A stretch of 64,000 bases of DNA from Alteromonas portus (GCF_005117025.1 NZ_SWCO01000009.1:234844-298843); one strand, 5' to 3'; positions 9,520-18,690 are shown, counted from the stretch's first letter. Program-made: numbers and translations. Notes: generated from the letters alone by a model not told the origin.

Positions 9520-10653
9520 CTATTCAATTGAAAATCTAACCTTATACGCACAAGGTTCTATCTCGGCATTTTCGTATAACTTACTAGCCTTCTTTATATA
9601 AAGGTCTATAGGGTTAAGCTTGTTATCGAATTTCACCATGTAAAAATAGTAGCTATCCAAGAATTGTTCTGAAATTGACTTTTCATTTTCGGATAGAAAG
9701 AAGCGAAAAGTCTCTTCTCCATTAGCTTTCAGCTTTGCGATAGATTTAACCTCTATCAGCCTATCCTTACCATCAGATTCATACGACAAGAAATCATAGC
9801 CATATTTGGGATTCTTGGTTCTATTTATAATTCGGTTTGCTAGATCACTACAGTCAATACCTATAAGCCTATTTCTTTCCCACTCTAAAACATAATCTTC
9901 ACTTCTTTTACCTAGTTCATCCCGTACCTTTTGAATTTCCGCAAAATCCACTTCCTTTTCAGATTTTTTGTTAGGCTTTCTAAAAGCCATCTTCTCGTCA
10001 GAATACAAAGTCTTTCTAATATACTTCTTGTACAAATACTTCATATACTTGGGATTACTCCACGAGCTACTTTCGGTATTCTCGTTCCTATCCTCGATAA
10101 GTAAGTTTTGGTAGTGGCTTGTGCACAGGCCATCGGGGAAGCCTTTAAGGTGAGCTAATTCTCTAAGATGTTCTTCACTACAAATATTTATGTAGAGTTC
10201 AGGATAATAAAGACTAATTATTTTAGCTTTGAACATTTGAGAAATAGGATTTTCATCTATTTGCTGGAAACTCTTACTTTTGGCATCATCAAGTAATTTC
10301 AACAAGCTTTTTCTGACGTTATGAAAAGCTTGTTTGTATTCGCTTCCGAACTTCCTCGCAAACCGGTACTTCTTAGTATTATCACTTTTTGTAACACCAT
10401 AATAGACACCAAATTTGAAGGAAGTTGCGCCTTTTATTCTGGCCCAGCCATCAGTTCTAGACTCTACTGCGTTACAAAAGCTATATGTTCCCTTTCCAGC
10501 GACATAGCTATCTAACTTCATTCTATTGAGCGATGCTATTGGGAACTTTGATATGAATTCACCTCTTGCAGAGTATGCCTTGCTAGCGTGAGATTCGTCA
10601 TACTGCTTCGAAAAGTGGAGCAAATCTTTTTTTGGCTCATTTCTCTGACTCAT
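9520..10653 (-). CDS. DUF3883-type nuclease candidate with McrB-N-like front half
   Basis: The 377-residue protein has two parts. The C-terminal half reads as a DUF3883 module: KRSEDYVLEWERNR (about 249-262), KYGYDFLSYES (about 283-293) and LIEVKS with E301-x-K303, which fits a PD-(D/E)xK nuclease core (E252, D287, E301, K303). The front half has the pattern FKAKIISLYYPELYINI followed by EEHLREL, seen in N-terminal regions of McrB-like and DUF3883 restriction-type proteins. I infer a type IV-like restriction or other DNA-targeting role. The gene is convergent with the integrase remnant (12 bp gap) and is clearly more AT-rich than the core genes. The assignment rests on motif recognition only. 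Confidence 0.75.
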   Translation of the reverse strand: MSQRNEPKKDLLHFSKQYDESHASKAYSARGEFISKFPIASLNRMKLDSYVAGKGTYSFCNAVESRTDGWARIKGATSFKFGVYYGVTKSDNTKKYRFARKFGSEYKQAFHNVRKSLLKLLDDAKSKSFQQIDENPISQMFKAKIISLYYPELYINICSEEHLRELAHLKGFPDGLCTSHYQNLLIEDRNENTESSSWSNPKYMKYLYKKYIRKTLYSDEKMAFRKPNKKSEKEVDFAEIQKVRDELGKRSEDYVLEWERNRLIGIDCSDLANRIINRTKNPKYGYDFLSYESDGKDRLIEVKSIAKLKANGEETFRFFLSENEKSISEQFLDSYYFYMVKFDNKLNPIDLYIKKASKLYENAEIEPCAYKVRFSIE

Positions 10654-10746
10654 ATAAAATACAAAACCCTTTAGTTTTTACTCAACCATTTCGAATTTAC
10701 CTATACAAAAATCTAAATAATTTAATCTTAAAAAGAGTTTCTGTAA

Positions 10747-11781
10747 TCACCTCATACTTTTTATCATATACAAATGAGAAGAGGGGAGTGAATAAACTAA
10801 ACCCTCCTCACGATCTTTAACATATAAAACTCCGCCAAAGCTTAATATTACTACGACCTTTTTAGTGACACAGTAATTCTTATCATCAACGCATTCTTTC
10901 AATAATTCTGGAGGAACCGTAATTTTTGAATTTATTGAATAGTAATAATTGCGCTCCACGCCGCCACCTACATTTAAAATATTAAATGCTGAACTAGCTG
11001 TTTTATATGAAACATTAGGAATAAGTGAAACTAAAAATAGAATCAAATATATATATGACACTGGATATCTTAACAGTTCTTTGTAAAGAACCTTTTTCGT
11101 TCCCAACTCATTTATTCTTTCACTAATATCTTTTTCAACTGGTGGGATAAATATAAAGAAACTAAGAAAGTACACGATAGAAAAAGATATAATGGCTGCA
11201 GCATCACTCTCAAGATCAAAGGAAAATAGAATATACTTTATAGCTAAAAAACCTGAGATTAGCGAAAATAAATTTATATAGAAAAATGTAATAGATATCT
11301 TTGCAAATTTAATGAACGTAAAATTATCGATTTTCCACTCTCCCTTGAACAGCTGCCGCTTCGGTGACAATGAGTAATAAGAGAAAGCCAAGGGAATGAA
11401 AAAGCTATTGAATATCATTATAAAAGAGGTGAATTCAGATTTACTAAGTACTAAGAACAATAGCACTACGGGATTTAGAGCGTAAAAAACCGAGTAATTA
11501 ATTAGTAACGCTTTATTACCCTGAATGTTTTTAAAGGATGATGCAGAAACAATCTTGCTATATCCTATATTCAGAGGATCAAGCAGAACATAGCTAGAAA
11601 GTGTGGCATATGATATTATCAAGGCAGATATCAATAAGCACAATAATCCAAGTGCTGTTAGCAAGGCTGGAAGATCGCTTAAATCGAGAGGAAACGGTAT
11701 ACCTTCTGTTAAACAGTAAACAATAAAGTAGTAAAGTCCTACTGGCGTAGAAATCAAAAATCCTTTTTTTAAAAAATCCAT
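10747..11781 (-). CDS. Unrecognised polytopic membrane protein
   Basis: The 344 residues have about seven hydrophobic spans (roughly 8-27, 35-65, 92-115, 118-140, 160-188, 195-215, 240-260), followed by a soluble tail of about 85 residues containing a Cys pair (KECVDDKNYCVTK). I do not recognise a family. It is very AT-rich, lies 93 bp upstream of the DUF3883-type gene on the same strand, and may be co-transcribed with it. A membrane partner for a nuclease is a known theme in abortive-infection systems, but that role here is only a guess. Confidence 0.65.
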   Translation of the reverse strand: MDFLKKGFLISTPVGLYYFIVYCLTEGIPFPLDLSDLPALLTALGLLCLLISALIISYATLSSYVLLDPLNIGYSKIVSASSFKNIQGNKALLINYSVFYALNPVVLLFLVLSKSEFTSFIMIFNSFFIPLAFSYYSLSPKRQLFKGEWKIDNFTFIKFAKISITFFYINLFSLISGFLAIKYILFSFDLESDAAAIISFSIVYFLSFFIFIPPVEKDISERINELGTKKVLYKELLRYPVSYIYLILFLVSLIPNVSYKTASSAFNILNVGGGVERNYYYSINSKITVPPELLKECVDDKNYCVTKKVVVILSFGGVLYVKDREEGLVYSLPSSHLYMIKSMR

Positions 11782-11968
11782 ATTTCTCTCTAATAAACTT
11801 TAAAAAATCATCACAAATCAAAAAACCTTAGTTTTTAAACCATCTCTAGACTAGATAACTAAGTAATTTCTCCCTATTATTACATCACGATGCTATTGAA
11901 TATAAAGTTATTATTTTCATAACCAGTGTATGCTCTTTCATACAAAAAGACAAACAGCCAAAACGTAA

Positions 11969-12487
11969 TGCACTCTAAAAATTACTCATAAAATTTACTA
12001 TCGATTCAAAGAGCTTCTCCAACACTTCAACGTCACCACCGACGAGCTCCTTTACCAAGTTGAAAACCATCAACTAAAGCTTTCCTTTATCGTAGAAAAC
12101 CAGAAGCTAATGGTAGGGACATATGAGCAGGGCAAATATGGAACTTACGAAATGGGGCGGTATACAGGTCCTGTATCAGTTGATAGAGCGACTTCGATTA
12201 AGCTGTTTACCAGTGGTAAAGCAAAATGTACTGATGTCTTTGTTAGATTGAATCGGTTTAGCGATTATTCTAGTCAATACCCATTCGAAGCGAGCTTACC
12301 GGATAGTGTTGTAAGCGCTTGGCATCCAACTAATCCATAAGATTTTGGTGTTGTTACTGTTATCGGAAAATTAAACCCTCGTCAGGGGCCATCAGGCACA
12401 GCTGCAGCGCGAGAGGTTCTAAGCGCGTTAAGTCAGTTTGCGCAAGACAGCAGCACCAAAATTCCAAGCATAACCGAGCTAAACTAA
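11969..12487 (+). pseudogene. Broken gene with in-frame stop, function unknown
   Basis: One frame is protein-like from about 11990 to 12487. It reads KELLQHFNVTTDELLYQVE, then VENQKLMVGTYEQGKYG, up to a TAA at 12338. It resumes directly in the same frame with DFGVVTVIGKLNPRQG and GTAAAREVLSALSQF, ending at TAA 12485-12487. No start codon fits the front and the internal stop splits the product. I do not recognise the family. Only the segment from the ATG at 12110 to 12340 could be translated as it stands. Confidence 0.5.
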
Positions 12488-12561
12488 ACTTCATAAGCGA
12501 TGCTACATATTTCAAAAAGGGAGTTTTTAAAAGAAAAGAGTCGGGCTACAGCCTTTTAAAA

Positions 12562-12606
12562 TGGCGCACCCGAGAGGATTCGAACCTCTAACTTTTGCCT
12601 CCGGAG
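12562..12606 (-). pseudogene. tRNA-Arg 3' half remnant (likely attachment-site scar)
   Basis: On the minus strand this reads from the anticodon loop CTCCGGA through a variable region, a full T arm (AGAGGTTCGAATCCTCT) and GGGTGCG plus CCA. The 5' half is missing, and homology begins exactly in the anticodon loop, the usual crossover point of tRNA-targeting integrases. The T arm and anticodon loop match the intact tRNA-Arg(CCG) at 20716-20792, but the acceptor and variable bases differ. Confidence 0.75.
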
Positions 12607-12613
12607 TGCATAG

Positions 12614-12638
12614 TCATCAATCAGCTTTTGATTGATGA
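12614..12638. repeat. Inverted repeat at the 3' end of the first HNH-family copy
   Basis: TCATCAATC and GATTGATGA arms (9 bp, perfect) enclose AGCTTTT. The same hairpin recurs at 13209-13231 at the end of the second copy. In both copies it overlaps the stop codon. Confidence 0.6.
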
Positions 12639-12850
12639 CCCTCAACCACCCCATAAAAAACCTCAACTAGCCTATCAAAGCTTTCGCCATTATCGAAACA
12701 GAGCTGGCTCAGCCGCCTTTTATTTATTTTGTACGTAGCGTTAGCAAAGGCCAGCGTTTCTCTAAAGCTATTTAACTCTCCATCGAACATTCTGAACACC
12801 TCGCGCTGTGTTTTTCCACCCGCTTTTCTTAATACGGTAACCATTGGCAC
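12617..12850 (-). pseudogene. Truncated, internally deleted copy of the HNH-like gene
   Basis: The 77-residue frame matches the last part of the gene at 13211-13852: FRETLAFANATYKINKRRLSQL against FREALAFASATYKIKKSRLSQL, and both end in HQSKAD. Its first residues (MVTVLRK) match an earlier part of the full protein (RVTVLKK), so about 65 intervening residues were deleted. The N-terminal Cys-rich domain is gone. It is probably non-functional, though the frame is open. Confidence 0.75.
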
Positions 12851-12912
12851 TAATTGAGTTTATAATAGCGGCTAAACAGTTTTTGAATTACATCGACCAA
12901 CCTGAGTAGAAC

Positions 12913-13161
12913 ATGGCCCATAAAGTACGTTATAAATTTAAAGGTGTGGCAAAAGAGATAAATTTTTCTTACAGCCTCCATCAAAATATGCATGAAGCTG
13001 TGGCCGATGCTGAGGGAATAGATCTTTCCCAGTTCCTGCAAACTGAACAGCAGCTTGCCGCTATCAGTAAAGACAAAAAAACCGTAAGAAACTTCAGAGA
13101 TGCCGAATTTGCAAAAATGGGGTTTTCTGAATTGTACTTCTTAAAAAACGGTCAGGAATGA
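12913..13161 (+). CDS. DUF2960-like small protein
   Basis: The 82-residue soluble, charged protein (MAHKVRYKFKGVAKEI...) has the pattern of a small family I know from Vibrio and Alteromonadales: a KEI.FSY segment, HEAVADAEGIDL, EQQLA, KTVRNFRDAEFAKMGF. The function is unknown. It lies between two copies of the tRNA-remnant/HNH repeat and reads opposite to both. The opposite-strand ORF at 12850-13041 is its shadow. Confidence 0.7.
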   Translation: MAHKVRYKFKGVAKEINFSYSLHQNMHEAVADAEGIDLSQFLQTEQQLAAISKDKKTVRNFRDAEFAKMGFSELYFLKNGQE

Positions 13162-13168
13162 TGATTGG

Positions 13169-13206
13169 GCCAGATAGGGTTCAAACCTCTGATACCGAAG
13201 CGCAAT
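13169..13206 (-). repeat. Degenerate tRNA-like remnant preceding the full HNH copy
   Basis: The stretch contains a T-arm-like GGTTTGAACC and a trailing TGGCCC-type end. It occupies the same place relative to the hairpin at 13209-13231 as the clearer tRNA remnant does relative to the hairpin at 12614. The stem no longer pairs properly, so this is a decayed copy by position and partial similarity. Confidence 0.35.
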
Positions 13207-13208
13207 GC

Positions 13209-13231
13209 CATCAATCAGCTTTTGATTGATG
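13209..13231. repeat. Inverted repeat at the 3' end of the second HNH-family copy
   Basis: CATCAATC and GATTGATG arms enclose AGCTTTT, the second copy of the hairpin at 12614-12638. Confidence 0.6.
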
Positions 13232-13852
13232 ATCTTCAACCAACCCATGAAAAACCTCAATCGCCTTATCAAAGCTTTCATCGTTGTCGAAATAAAGCTG
13301 GCTTAGCCGACTTTTCTTTATTTTGTAGGTAGCGCTGGCAAAGGCTAGTGCTTCTCTAAAGCTGCTAAATTCTTCATCGAATACTTTAAACGCTTCGCGC
13401 TGTGGTTTTGTCACCCGCGTAATACTCCCATTCACTTCATAATCGAACCCAGCAAATTGAAGGCGTGAAAGGGTTTCTTTACCCAATCGCATGCCGCCTT
13501 TTAGGCTTATTTGAAATGCGGCATCCATTTCTTCTATTTCTTCCATGCTCCAGTGGTTATATACCCTAATGGCCTTTTTGTACTTTTCTGCTAATAGCTT
13601 TTTTAACACGGTAACTCTAGGTTCTAGCGTGGCGTTGTTTTCGTTTTTTAGCAGGTCGAAGCATTCGTTGCATGAAGGTACGGAAATGAAATCGGCCTGT
13701 AGATGTCCGCTTTGCCAGTCGTGAATGAATTTTATAGGCGGAATAAAGTCTTGGCGGGCCGCCTCGCAGCCACAGTAAATACAGCGATTAAAGTCAGCCG
13801 AATGAACTGCGTTTAAGGGCTGATAGAATTTTTGATAATTCTTTACTGACAT
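13211..13852 (-). CDS. HNH-like zinc protein, nuclease candidate
   Basis: I choose the ATG at 13852 (213 residues, MSVKNYQKFYQPL...). The longer frame up to 14002 runs through the terminator of the upstream transporter gene. Residues about 20-75 contain CIYCGCE ... DFIPPIKF ... PSCNECFDLL, two CxxC knuckles around a DxxPP element, as in HNH-type endonucleases and their relatives, although the canonical His is not evident. The C-terminal part holds the FREALAFASATYKIKKSRLSQL helix repeated in the truncated copy at 12617-12850. The role is unknown. It lies in a tRNA-remnant-flanked mosaic, which suggests mobility. Confidence 0.7.
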   Translation of the reverse strand: MSVKNYQKFYQPLNAVHSADFNRCIYCGCEAARQDFIPPIKFIHDWQSGHLQADFISVPSCNECFDLLKNENNATLEPRVTVLKKLLAEKYKKAIRVYNHWSMEEIEEMDAAFQISLKGGMRLGKETLSRLQFAGFDYEVNGSITRVTKPQREAFKVFDEEFSSFREALAFASATYKIKKSRLSQLYFDNDESFDKAIEVFHGLVEDHQSKAD

Positions 13853-13954
13853 ACTGCTACTTGTTTGAATGGTTAATGCTATTTGGGTGTTTTCAATCTT
13901 GGTTACGTTAACACAGCGCACTTTATGTGAAAGTGAAATGTGTGGCTTTAAAAT

Positions 13955-13985
13955 GAAAAAAGCGCCACCAATCGGCAGCGCTTTA
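13955..13985 (-). terminator. Rho-independent terminator of the BCCT transporter gene
   Basis: On the minus strand AAAGCGC...GCGCTTTTTTC forms a strong stem with a short loop and a T run, 42 bp past the stop codon at 14027. It also argues that the HNH-like gene starts below it, at 13852. Confidence 0.8.
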
Positions 13986-14026
13986 CTGTACAGCTTAATC
14001 ACTCTTTATAACTGAACCACTAAAAA

Positions 14027-15787
14027 CTACAGCCGCGACGGCCTGCTGTGCGGATCGCCTTCAATGTGATCTTTTGGTTCACGAGGTTTAGGTTTGGCCG
14101 CTATAGGCACGTCTTCCTCGCTTTCTTCATCAATATCCCACGTGCCCTCTTCGCTCCAAGGGTCGTCGTCTGGGAACTCGCCAATGTTGATTTCTTTTAC
14201 TGAATAGTCGGGCTGATAGCGCATGTCGTAATTAGCAGCCCGTACTATGGCAATACACAGCATTAAGGCTACGGCTAATAGCGGCACGCCCCCTATTATT
14301 GATGCGGTTTGTAGCGTTTCTAACCCACCCACAAACATAAGCACAATAGGCATGAAAGAAAGCGCGAAGGCCCAGAATAAGCGGTTCCAGCGTAGTGGCT
14401 CTTCGTCTACTTCTTTTTGTACTACCGCTGCCAGAATGTAAGAAATAGAGTCGAAGGTAGTGGCGGTGAATATTAGCGCCAGTAGAGTGAACACAAAGAT
14501 AACCACGTAATCCATTGGCAGCGTATGCAGCATGGCAAAAATAGCCGCTGTTGGGCTTTCTTGGTTAAGTATGGTGACTACGTCTAGTTCGCCTGAAAGC
14601 TGTAAATACAGGCCGTAATTTCCCATTACCATGAAGAATAAAAAGCAGCCCATGGTGCCGAAGAACATAGAGCCCGCCACCATGGTTCGAATGGTGCGCC
14701 CTCTTGAAATACGCGCTATAAATAAGCCTACGCTTGGTGCAAATACCAGCCACCATGCCCAGTAGAATATGGTCCAGTCTTGCGGGAAGTGGGTGTTTTC
14801 AAAACCGTTAAATTCTGCGAAGGGTTCTAGCCATGTGGCCATTTTTATAATGTTGCTAAGTACTCGGCCCAGAGCATCTAAACCTGTGTTCGCCATAAAC
14901 AACGTTGGGCCCACAATAAAGATGAACAGCAACAACCCAACTGCCAGCCAAAAGTTAATGTCTGACAGTAGCTTAATGCCTTTTTTAAGGCCAACATAGG
15001 CGCTGTAGCCAAATATTGCGGTGCAGGTGATTAATACAATCACTTGGGTAGTGAGTGATTTAGGCACACCAAAGAGTTCGTGCACCCCTTCGTTTATCAT
15101 AGGTGCCGCCAAGCCAAGCGTTGTTGCCCCGCCGCCTAACATGCCGAAAATAAAGCTTACATCGATAATTTTACCTAGCCAGCCGTGGGCCATTTTCTCG
15201 CCTATTACCGGCATTAGGGCTTCGGATATTTTAAGTACGCTGTGGTTACGCACGTAGTAGAAGTAAGCAATGGGTACCGCAGGAATAAGGTAAATAGCCC
15301 AAGCAAGTGGGCCCCAGTGGAAAATGCCGTAAGCTGCGGCCCATTTGGCAGCTTCGGGGGTTTCGCCTTCTATGTGAAACGGCGGCGCTTGGTAGTAGTA
15401 CACCCACTCGATCATTGACCAATACAAGATAGACGCCCCAATACCCGCGCAAAACAGCATGGCCGCCCATGATACGGGCGAGAACTCAGGCTTTTCTTCA
15501 GGCTCGCCCAGTTTTATTTGGCCAATGTCGCTAAACATGATGTAAACCATGAAGCCACCAGCACCTACGCCAAGTAAAAGATACAACACGCCGAGTTTAC
15601 TGGTAACGAAGTCTTTGGCGGCTGCCACCCATTGTGCGCCCTGGTCAGGCCAAATGATAAGAGGAAGGGTGACGGCAAGAAGAAGAATAAGAGAGCCAAA
15701 GAAGGTTGGCTTATCAATAACGCTAAATGCGCTTTCCTGTTTAATGGTGGCCTTGGGTGAGGCCGCATCTCGGGTATTACTACTCAT
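14027..15787 (-). CDS. BCCT-family betaine/choline/carnitine-type transporter
   Basis: The 586-residue inner-membrane protein has about 12 hydrophobic spans. The family signature in the eighth-helix region is clear: TIFYWAWWLVFAPSVGLFIARISRGRTIR (residues about 340-368, split here by the reader: FYWAWW, then FIARISRGRTIR). The N-terminal 30 residues and the acidic/proline-rich C-terminal tail (from about 525) are cytoplasmic. Members import quaternary amines as osmolytes or nutrients, driven by Na+ or H+. The extended C-terminal tail could serve osmotic sensing as in BetP/BetT, but that is inference. The gene stands alone with its own terminator. Confidence 0.93.
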   Translation of the reverse strand: MSSNTRDAASPKATIKQESAFSVIDKPTFFGSLILLLAVTLPLIIWPDQGAQWVAAAKDFVTSKLGVLYLLLGVGAGGFMVYIMFSDIGQIKLGEPEEKPEFSPVSWAAMLFCAGIGASILYWSMIEWVYYYQAPPFHIEGETPEAAKWAAAYGIFHWGPLAWAIYLIPAVPIAYFYYVRNHSVLKISEALMPVIGEKMAHGWLGKIIDVSFIFGMLGGGATTLGLAAPMINEGVHELFGVPKSLTTQVIVLITCTAIFGYSAYVGLKKGIKLLSDINFWLAVGLLLFIFIVGPTLFMANTGLDALGRVLSNIIKMATWLEPFAEFNGFENTHFPQDWTIFYWAWWLVFAPSVGLFIARISRGRTIRTMVAGSMFFGTMGCFLFFMVMGNYGLYLQLSGELDVVTILNQESPTAAIFAMLHTLPMDYVVIFVFTLLALIFTATTFDSISYILAAVVQKEVDEEPLRWNRLFWAFALSFMPIVLMFVGGLETLQTASIIGGVPLLAVALMLCIAIVRAANYDMRYQPDYSVKEINIGEFPDDDPWSEEGTWDIDEESEEDVPIAAKPKPREPKDHIEGDPHSRPSRL

Positions 15788-16094
15788 ACACGATCCTTTG
15801 TTTTGTTTTTTATCGATGCCTTATGCGTTGAAGCTTTAAACGGGCAATCTTGTTAAACAGTTTATCAGAATTGAGGAATACATGTTTTGATGTGGCGTTG
15901 GAGCATGGTTTTACGTATAGCCTATTGCGTTATTGGTAGGTTAAGTTAAGCAAGTGGGTAGCGACGATTTAGCATATTTATAAGACTGAACTAACAGACA
16001 TTTGTGTGACTTTAACTTACCATTATAAATATTAGATTTAATTTATATTAACCCGCAGAATTTGCACCCTCGCAAGTTTCAGGAGAAAGAATTA
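15788..16094. other. Intergenic region without a gene
   Basis: This AT-rich divergent promoter region lies between the BCCT gene and the YeeE/YedE pair. I see no coding frame, RNA gene or clear operator in it. The only strong element is the AGGAGA ribosome site at 16081-16086. Confidence 0.6.
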
Positions 16095-16520
16095 GTGAAC
16101 TGGACAACAACACCATTTGAGCCGCTAGCCGGTTTGGCAGGTGGGCTGCTTATAGGCTCGTCAGTGGTACTTTTATTGTATACGCTTGGTCGCATTGCAG
16201 GTATTTCAGGTATTGCCGCTGGCGCAATGACTCAGCATGGCGCTGAGCGTTACTGGCGCTTAGCCTTTATTGCCGGCATTGTTTTGTCTGCCGTTCTGTA
16301 CATGGTGTTTGTAGGCAATTTACAGGTTCAAACTCAAATGAGCTCTGCGTGGTTGGTAATTGCGGGCTTATTAGTGGGCTTTGGTACGCGCCTTGGTTCT
16401 GGGTGTACGTCGGGCCATGGCGTTGCTGGCCTATCTCGGTTATCGCCCCGCTCTATTGTGGCAACCGTTACCTTTATGGCAACTGCCATTGTGACCACGA
16501 ATATCATCAGACACCTGTAA
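16095..16520 (+). CDS. YeeE/YedE-family sulfur transporter subunit, first half
   Basis: The GTG at 16095 has AGGAGA 8 nt upstream, so it is preferred over the unsupported ATG at 16062. The 141-residue product has about four membrane spans and the conserved loop [20 protein letters not shown] of the DUF395 family. That loop carries the Cys thought to relay thiosulfate or other sulfur compounds. In many proteobacteria the transporter is split into two short genes, as here with the next gene 21 bp downstream. The sulfur substrate is inferred from the family. Confidence 0.88.
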   Translation: MNWTTTPFEPLAGLAGGLLIGSSVVLLLYTLGRIAGISGIAAGAMTQHGAERYWRLAFIAGIVLSAVLYMVFVGNLQVQTQMSSAWLVIAGLLVGFGTRLGSGCTSGHGVAGLSRLSPRSIVATVTFMATAIVTTNIIRHL

Positions 16521-16541
16521 ATTACCGAGGAGCATATTCTT

Positions 16542-16961
16542 ATGAGAGCAATTATCGCCTCGCTTATTTGTGGGCTTTTATTTGGCTTTGGCCTTATTGT
16601 ATCGGGTATGAGCAACCCTGCCCGCGTGCTGAACTTTTTAGATTTCAGTGCAAATTGGGATGCCACGCTAGCCTTTGTAATGGGCGGCGCTATTTTAGTG
16701 GCTGCACCTGGCATGTATTGGGTGCGCAAGCGCAGCAAACCCTTGTTTGCGAATAAGTTTGATATTCCTACTAGCAAAACCATTGATGCAAAGCTAATTC
16801 TGGGCTCTGCGGCTTTTGGCGTTGGCTGGGGGATAAGCGGCTTTTGCCCAGGGCCTGCCGTAGTGGCGATTGCTTCGCTTCAAACTGATGTGCTGTTGTT
16901 TGTAGGTGCCATGATTGTCGGCATGCTGGCGCAGCATTGGTTGAAGCCAAAAGCGGCTTAA
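16542..16961 (+). CDS. YeeE/YedE-family sulfur transporter subunit, second half
   Basis: The 139-residue membrane protein follows a GAGGAG ribosome site. It carries the partner signature: [18 protein letters not shown] near the N-terminus and [14 protein letters not shown] around residues 95-108, with the conserved Cys. It lies 21 bp after its partner and is surely co-transcribed. Together they make the equivalent of one fused YeeE-type channel. Confidence 0.9.
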   Translation: MRAIIASLICGLLFGFGLIVSGMSNPARVLNFLDFSANWDATLAFVMGGAILVAAPGMYWVRKRSKPLFANKFDIPTSKTIDAKLILGSAAFGVGWGISGFCPGPAVVAIASLQTDVLLFVGAMIVGMLAQHWLKPKAA

Positions 16962-17067
16962 AACACAACTACCCTTGCGGCTTTATCCTCTAGCGGGGAT
17001 AAAGTCGTAATTATCCCTTAAAGGGTGGTAAACGTGGCAGCCACTTACATACGTGAAAATAGCTGAC

Positions 17068-18465
17068 TTATCGTTTTGCGGTTTTCCCTTTCAATAAGCC
17101 TACTCCCAATGCGGCCATGATAACGGCAACCACACCATTTAAATAGTTGAAAAAGGCATAGGGTGCATAGTCGAGCACGTCTACGCCTAGGGTGGCAGAG
17201 TAGAACGCACCGGCGGTTGTCCACGGAATAAGGCCTGTAGTCATAGTTGACCCCTCTTCTACCGACCGTGACAACACGGCGGTATCGAGGTTCTGCTGTT
17301 CATATTTTGGTTTAAACAGTTGGCAGTTTAGAATAATAGAGATGTAGGCCTCGCCCATAGCTAGGTTACCTAAAAAACCTGATGCTATGGTCACTGCAAT
17401 TAGACTTGCCGTACGTTTTACCCGCGCGATGATGCCCGCCAGTAGCGCCGCTAAAAAGCCCGCGCCGTGTAATATGCCGCCTAATGCAATTGCCATTAGG
17501 GCAAGAAGTAGCGTCCAGCTCATACTGCTGATACCGCCCCTACCTAAAAGCGCATCTAAATTCTCGATGCCCGTATTTTGCGGGGTGTTTTCCCACAGTG
17601 CGTTAAGCACGATAATGGTATTAGTATCTTGATAGAAAATGGCGATGATGACGGCCAGCAAAATACTGCACGACATGGTCACTTCAGCCGGCACTTTTTT
17701 AATGCTTAGTACTGTAAGCAATACTAGAGGTAACAGTGTTATATAGGGTGCAAGGTTATAGTGGCTGGCAAGCGCTGCTTTAATTTCAACTATCTGTTCA
17801 ACATCTATATTTTGGTTTGCGTAGCTGAACCCTATTACCAAGAAAATAACGAAGCTGAGAAGAAAGCTAGGCAGCGTAGTCAGCAACATGGCGTACATAT
17901 GCCGATAAAGGTTGGTGCCCGCACTCATGGCCGCAAGATTAGTGGTATCAGAAACCGGTGACATTTTATCGCCAAAGGTTGCCCCGCATACCACCATGGC
18001 CGCCACAATGGGCAGTGGTATGTTCATGGCTGCGCCAATACCCATTAGCACTACGCCCATAGTACCTACGGTTCCCCACGATGTGCCCGTAGCTACCGAC
18101 ATGACCGCACACAAAATTAACCCCACCGCTAGAAATATACTAGGGTTTAACCAGCTTAAACCGTAATAAATTAACGTTGAGATAGTGCCGCTTTGCATAA
18201 AGCTGGCGATAACCATACCTATAAGGATAAAGATATAAATTGCCGGCATGGCCCGGGTTAATGCGCTGGTCATTAATTCGCGGATTTGTAGGTATGTGTG
18301 CCCCAAACTAAACGCGTTAATACCCACCCACAGTAAACACATAAATATAAGTGCGTGTAGACTAATACCTAGGCCAAACAACCCACCCGCTATTAGCGCA
18401 ACAATAACGCTAAAACAAACCAGTGACTGAGCAAAACTAGGGTTACGTAGAGTCTGAGGCGACAT
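17068..18465 (-). CDS. NhaC-family Na+/H+ antiporter
   Basis: The 465-residue polytopic inner-membrane protein has the family core AVMSVATGTSWGTVGTMGVVLMG and CGATFGDKMSPVSDTTNLAA in the first half. It has the matching inverted half later (FLGNLAMGEAYISIIL, SRSVEEGSTMTTGLIPWTTAGAF). Members exchange Na+ for H+, or in some cases amino or dicarboxylic acids, so the substrate is a family-level inference. The gene is convergent with the YeeE/YedE pair and divergent from hipBA. Confidence 0.88.
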   Translation of the reverse strand: MSPQTLRNPSFAQSLVCFSVIVALIAGGLFGLGISLHALIFMCLLWVGINAFSLGHTYLQIRELMTSALTRAMPAIYIFILIGMVIASFMQSGTISTLIYYGLSWLNPSIFLAVGLILCAVMSVATGTSWGTVGTMGVVLMGIGAAMNIPLPIVAAMVVCGATFGDKMSPVSDTTNLAAMSAGTNLYRHMYAMLLTTLPSFLLSFVIFLVIGFSYANQNIDVEQIVEIKAALASHYNLAPYITLLPLVLLTVLSIKKVPAEVTMSCSILLAVIIAIFYQDTNTIIVLNALWENTPQNTGIENLDALLGRGGISSMSWTLLLALMAIALGGILHGAGFLAALLAGIIARVKRTASLIAVTIASGFLGNLAMGEAYISIILNCQLFKPKYEQQNLDTAVLSRSVEEGSTMTTGLIPWTTAGAFYSATLGVDVLDYAPYAFFNYLNGVVAVIMAALGVGLLKGKTAKR

Positions 18466-18690
18466 GAAAGACCTGTTGAACCGCTTGAAAAATGAAAGTA
18501 GTGAAAAACAGTATAACGACTTTGCTATGCGTTGGAATGACTTTGATAAGCTTTAAAAAGGAGTGAAACTGATTATTTAACAGACTTTCTGCTTTGTTCT
18601 TTTGCAGGCGCGTATAGGTGCTATAAACACACAGCACTCAAGCTTAACTTAAATCACACGCTGCAGGATTAAATATCATATGTTAGCTAT

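Noticed and set aside
10632..10820. 62-residue plus-strand ORF between the DUF3883-type and membrane genes
   Set aside because: Covers the intergenic region and ends of real genes in AT-rich DNA; no coding signal.
12850..13041. 63-residue minus-strand ORF over the DUF2960-like gene
   Set aside because: It is the shadow of the plus-strand gene, which has a recognisable family pattern.
16981..17004. Stem CTTTATCC...GGATAAAG after the YeeE/YedE pair as terminator
   Set aside because: Eight-base stem but no T run on either strand; left unannotated.
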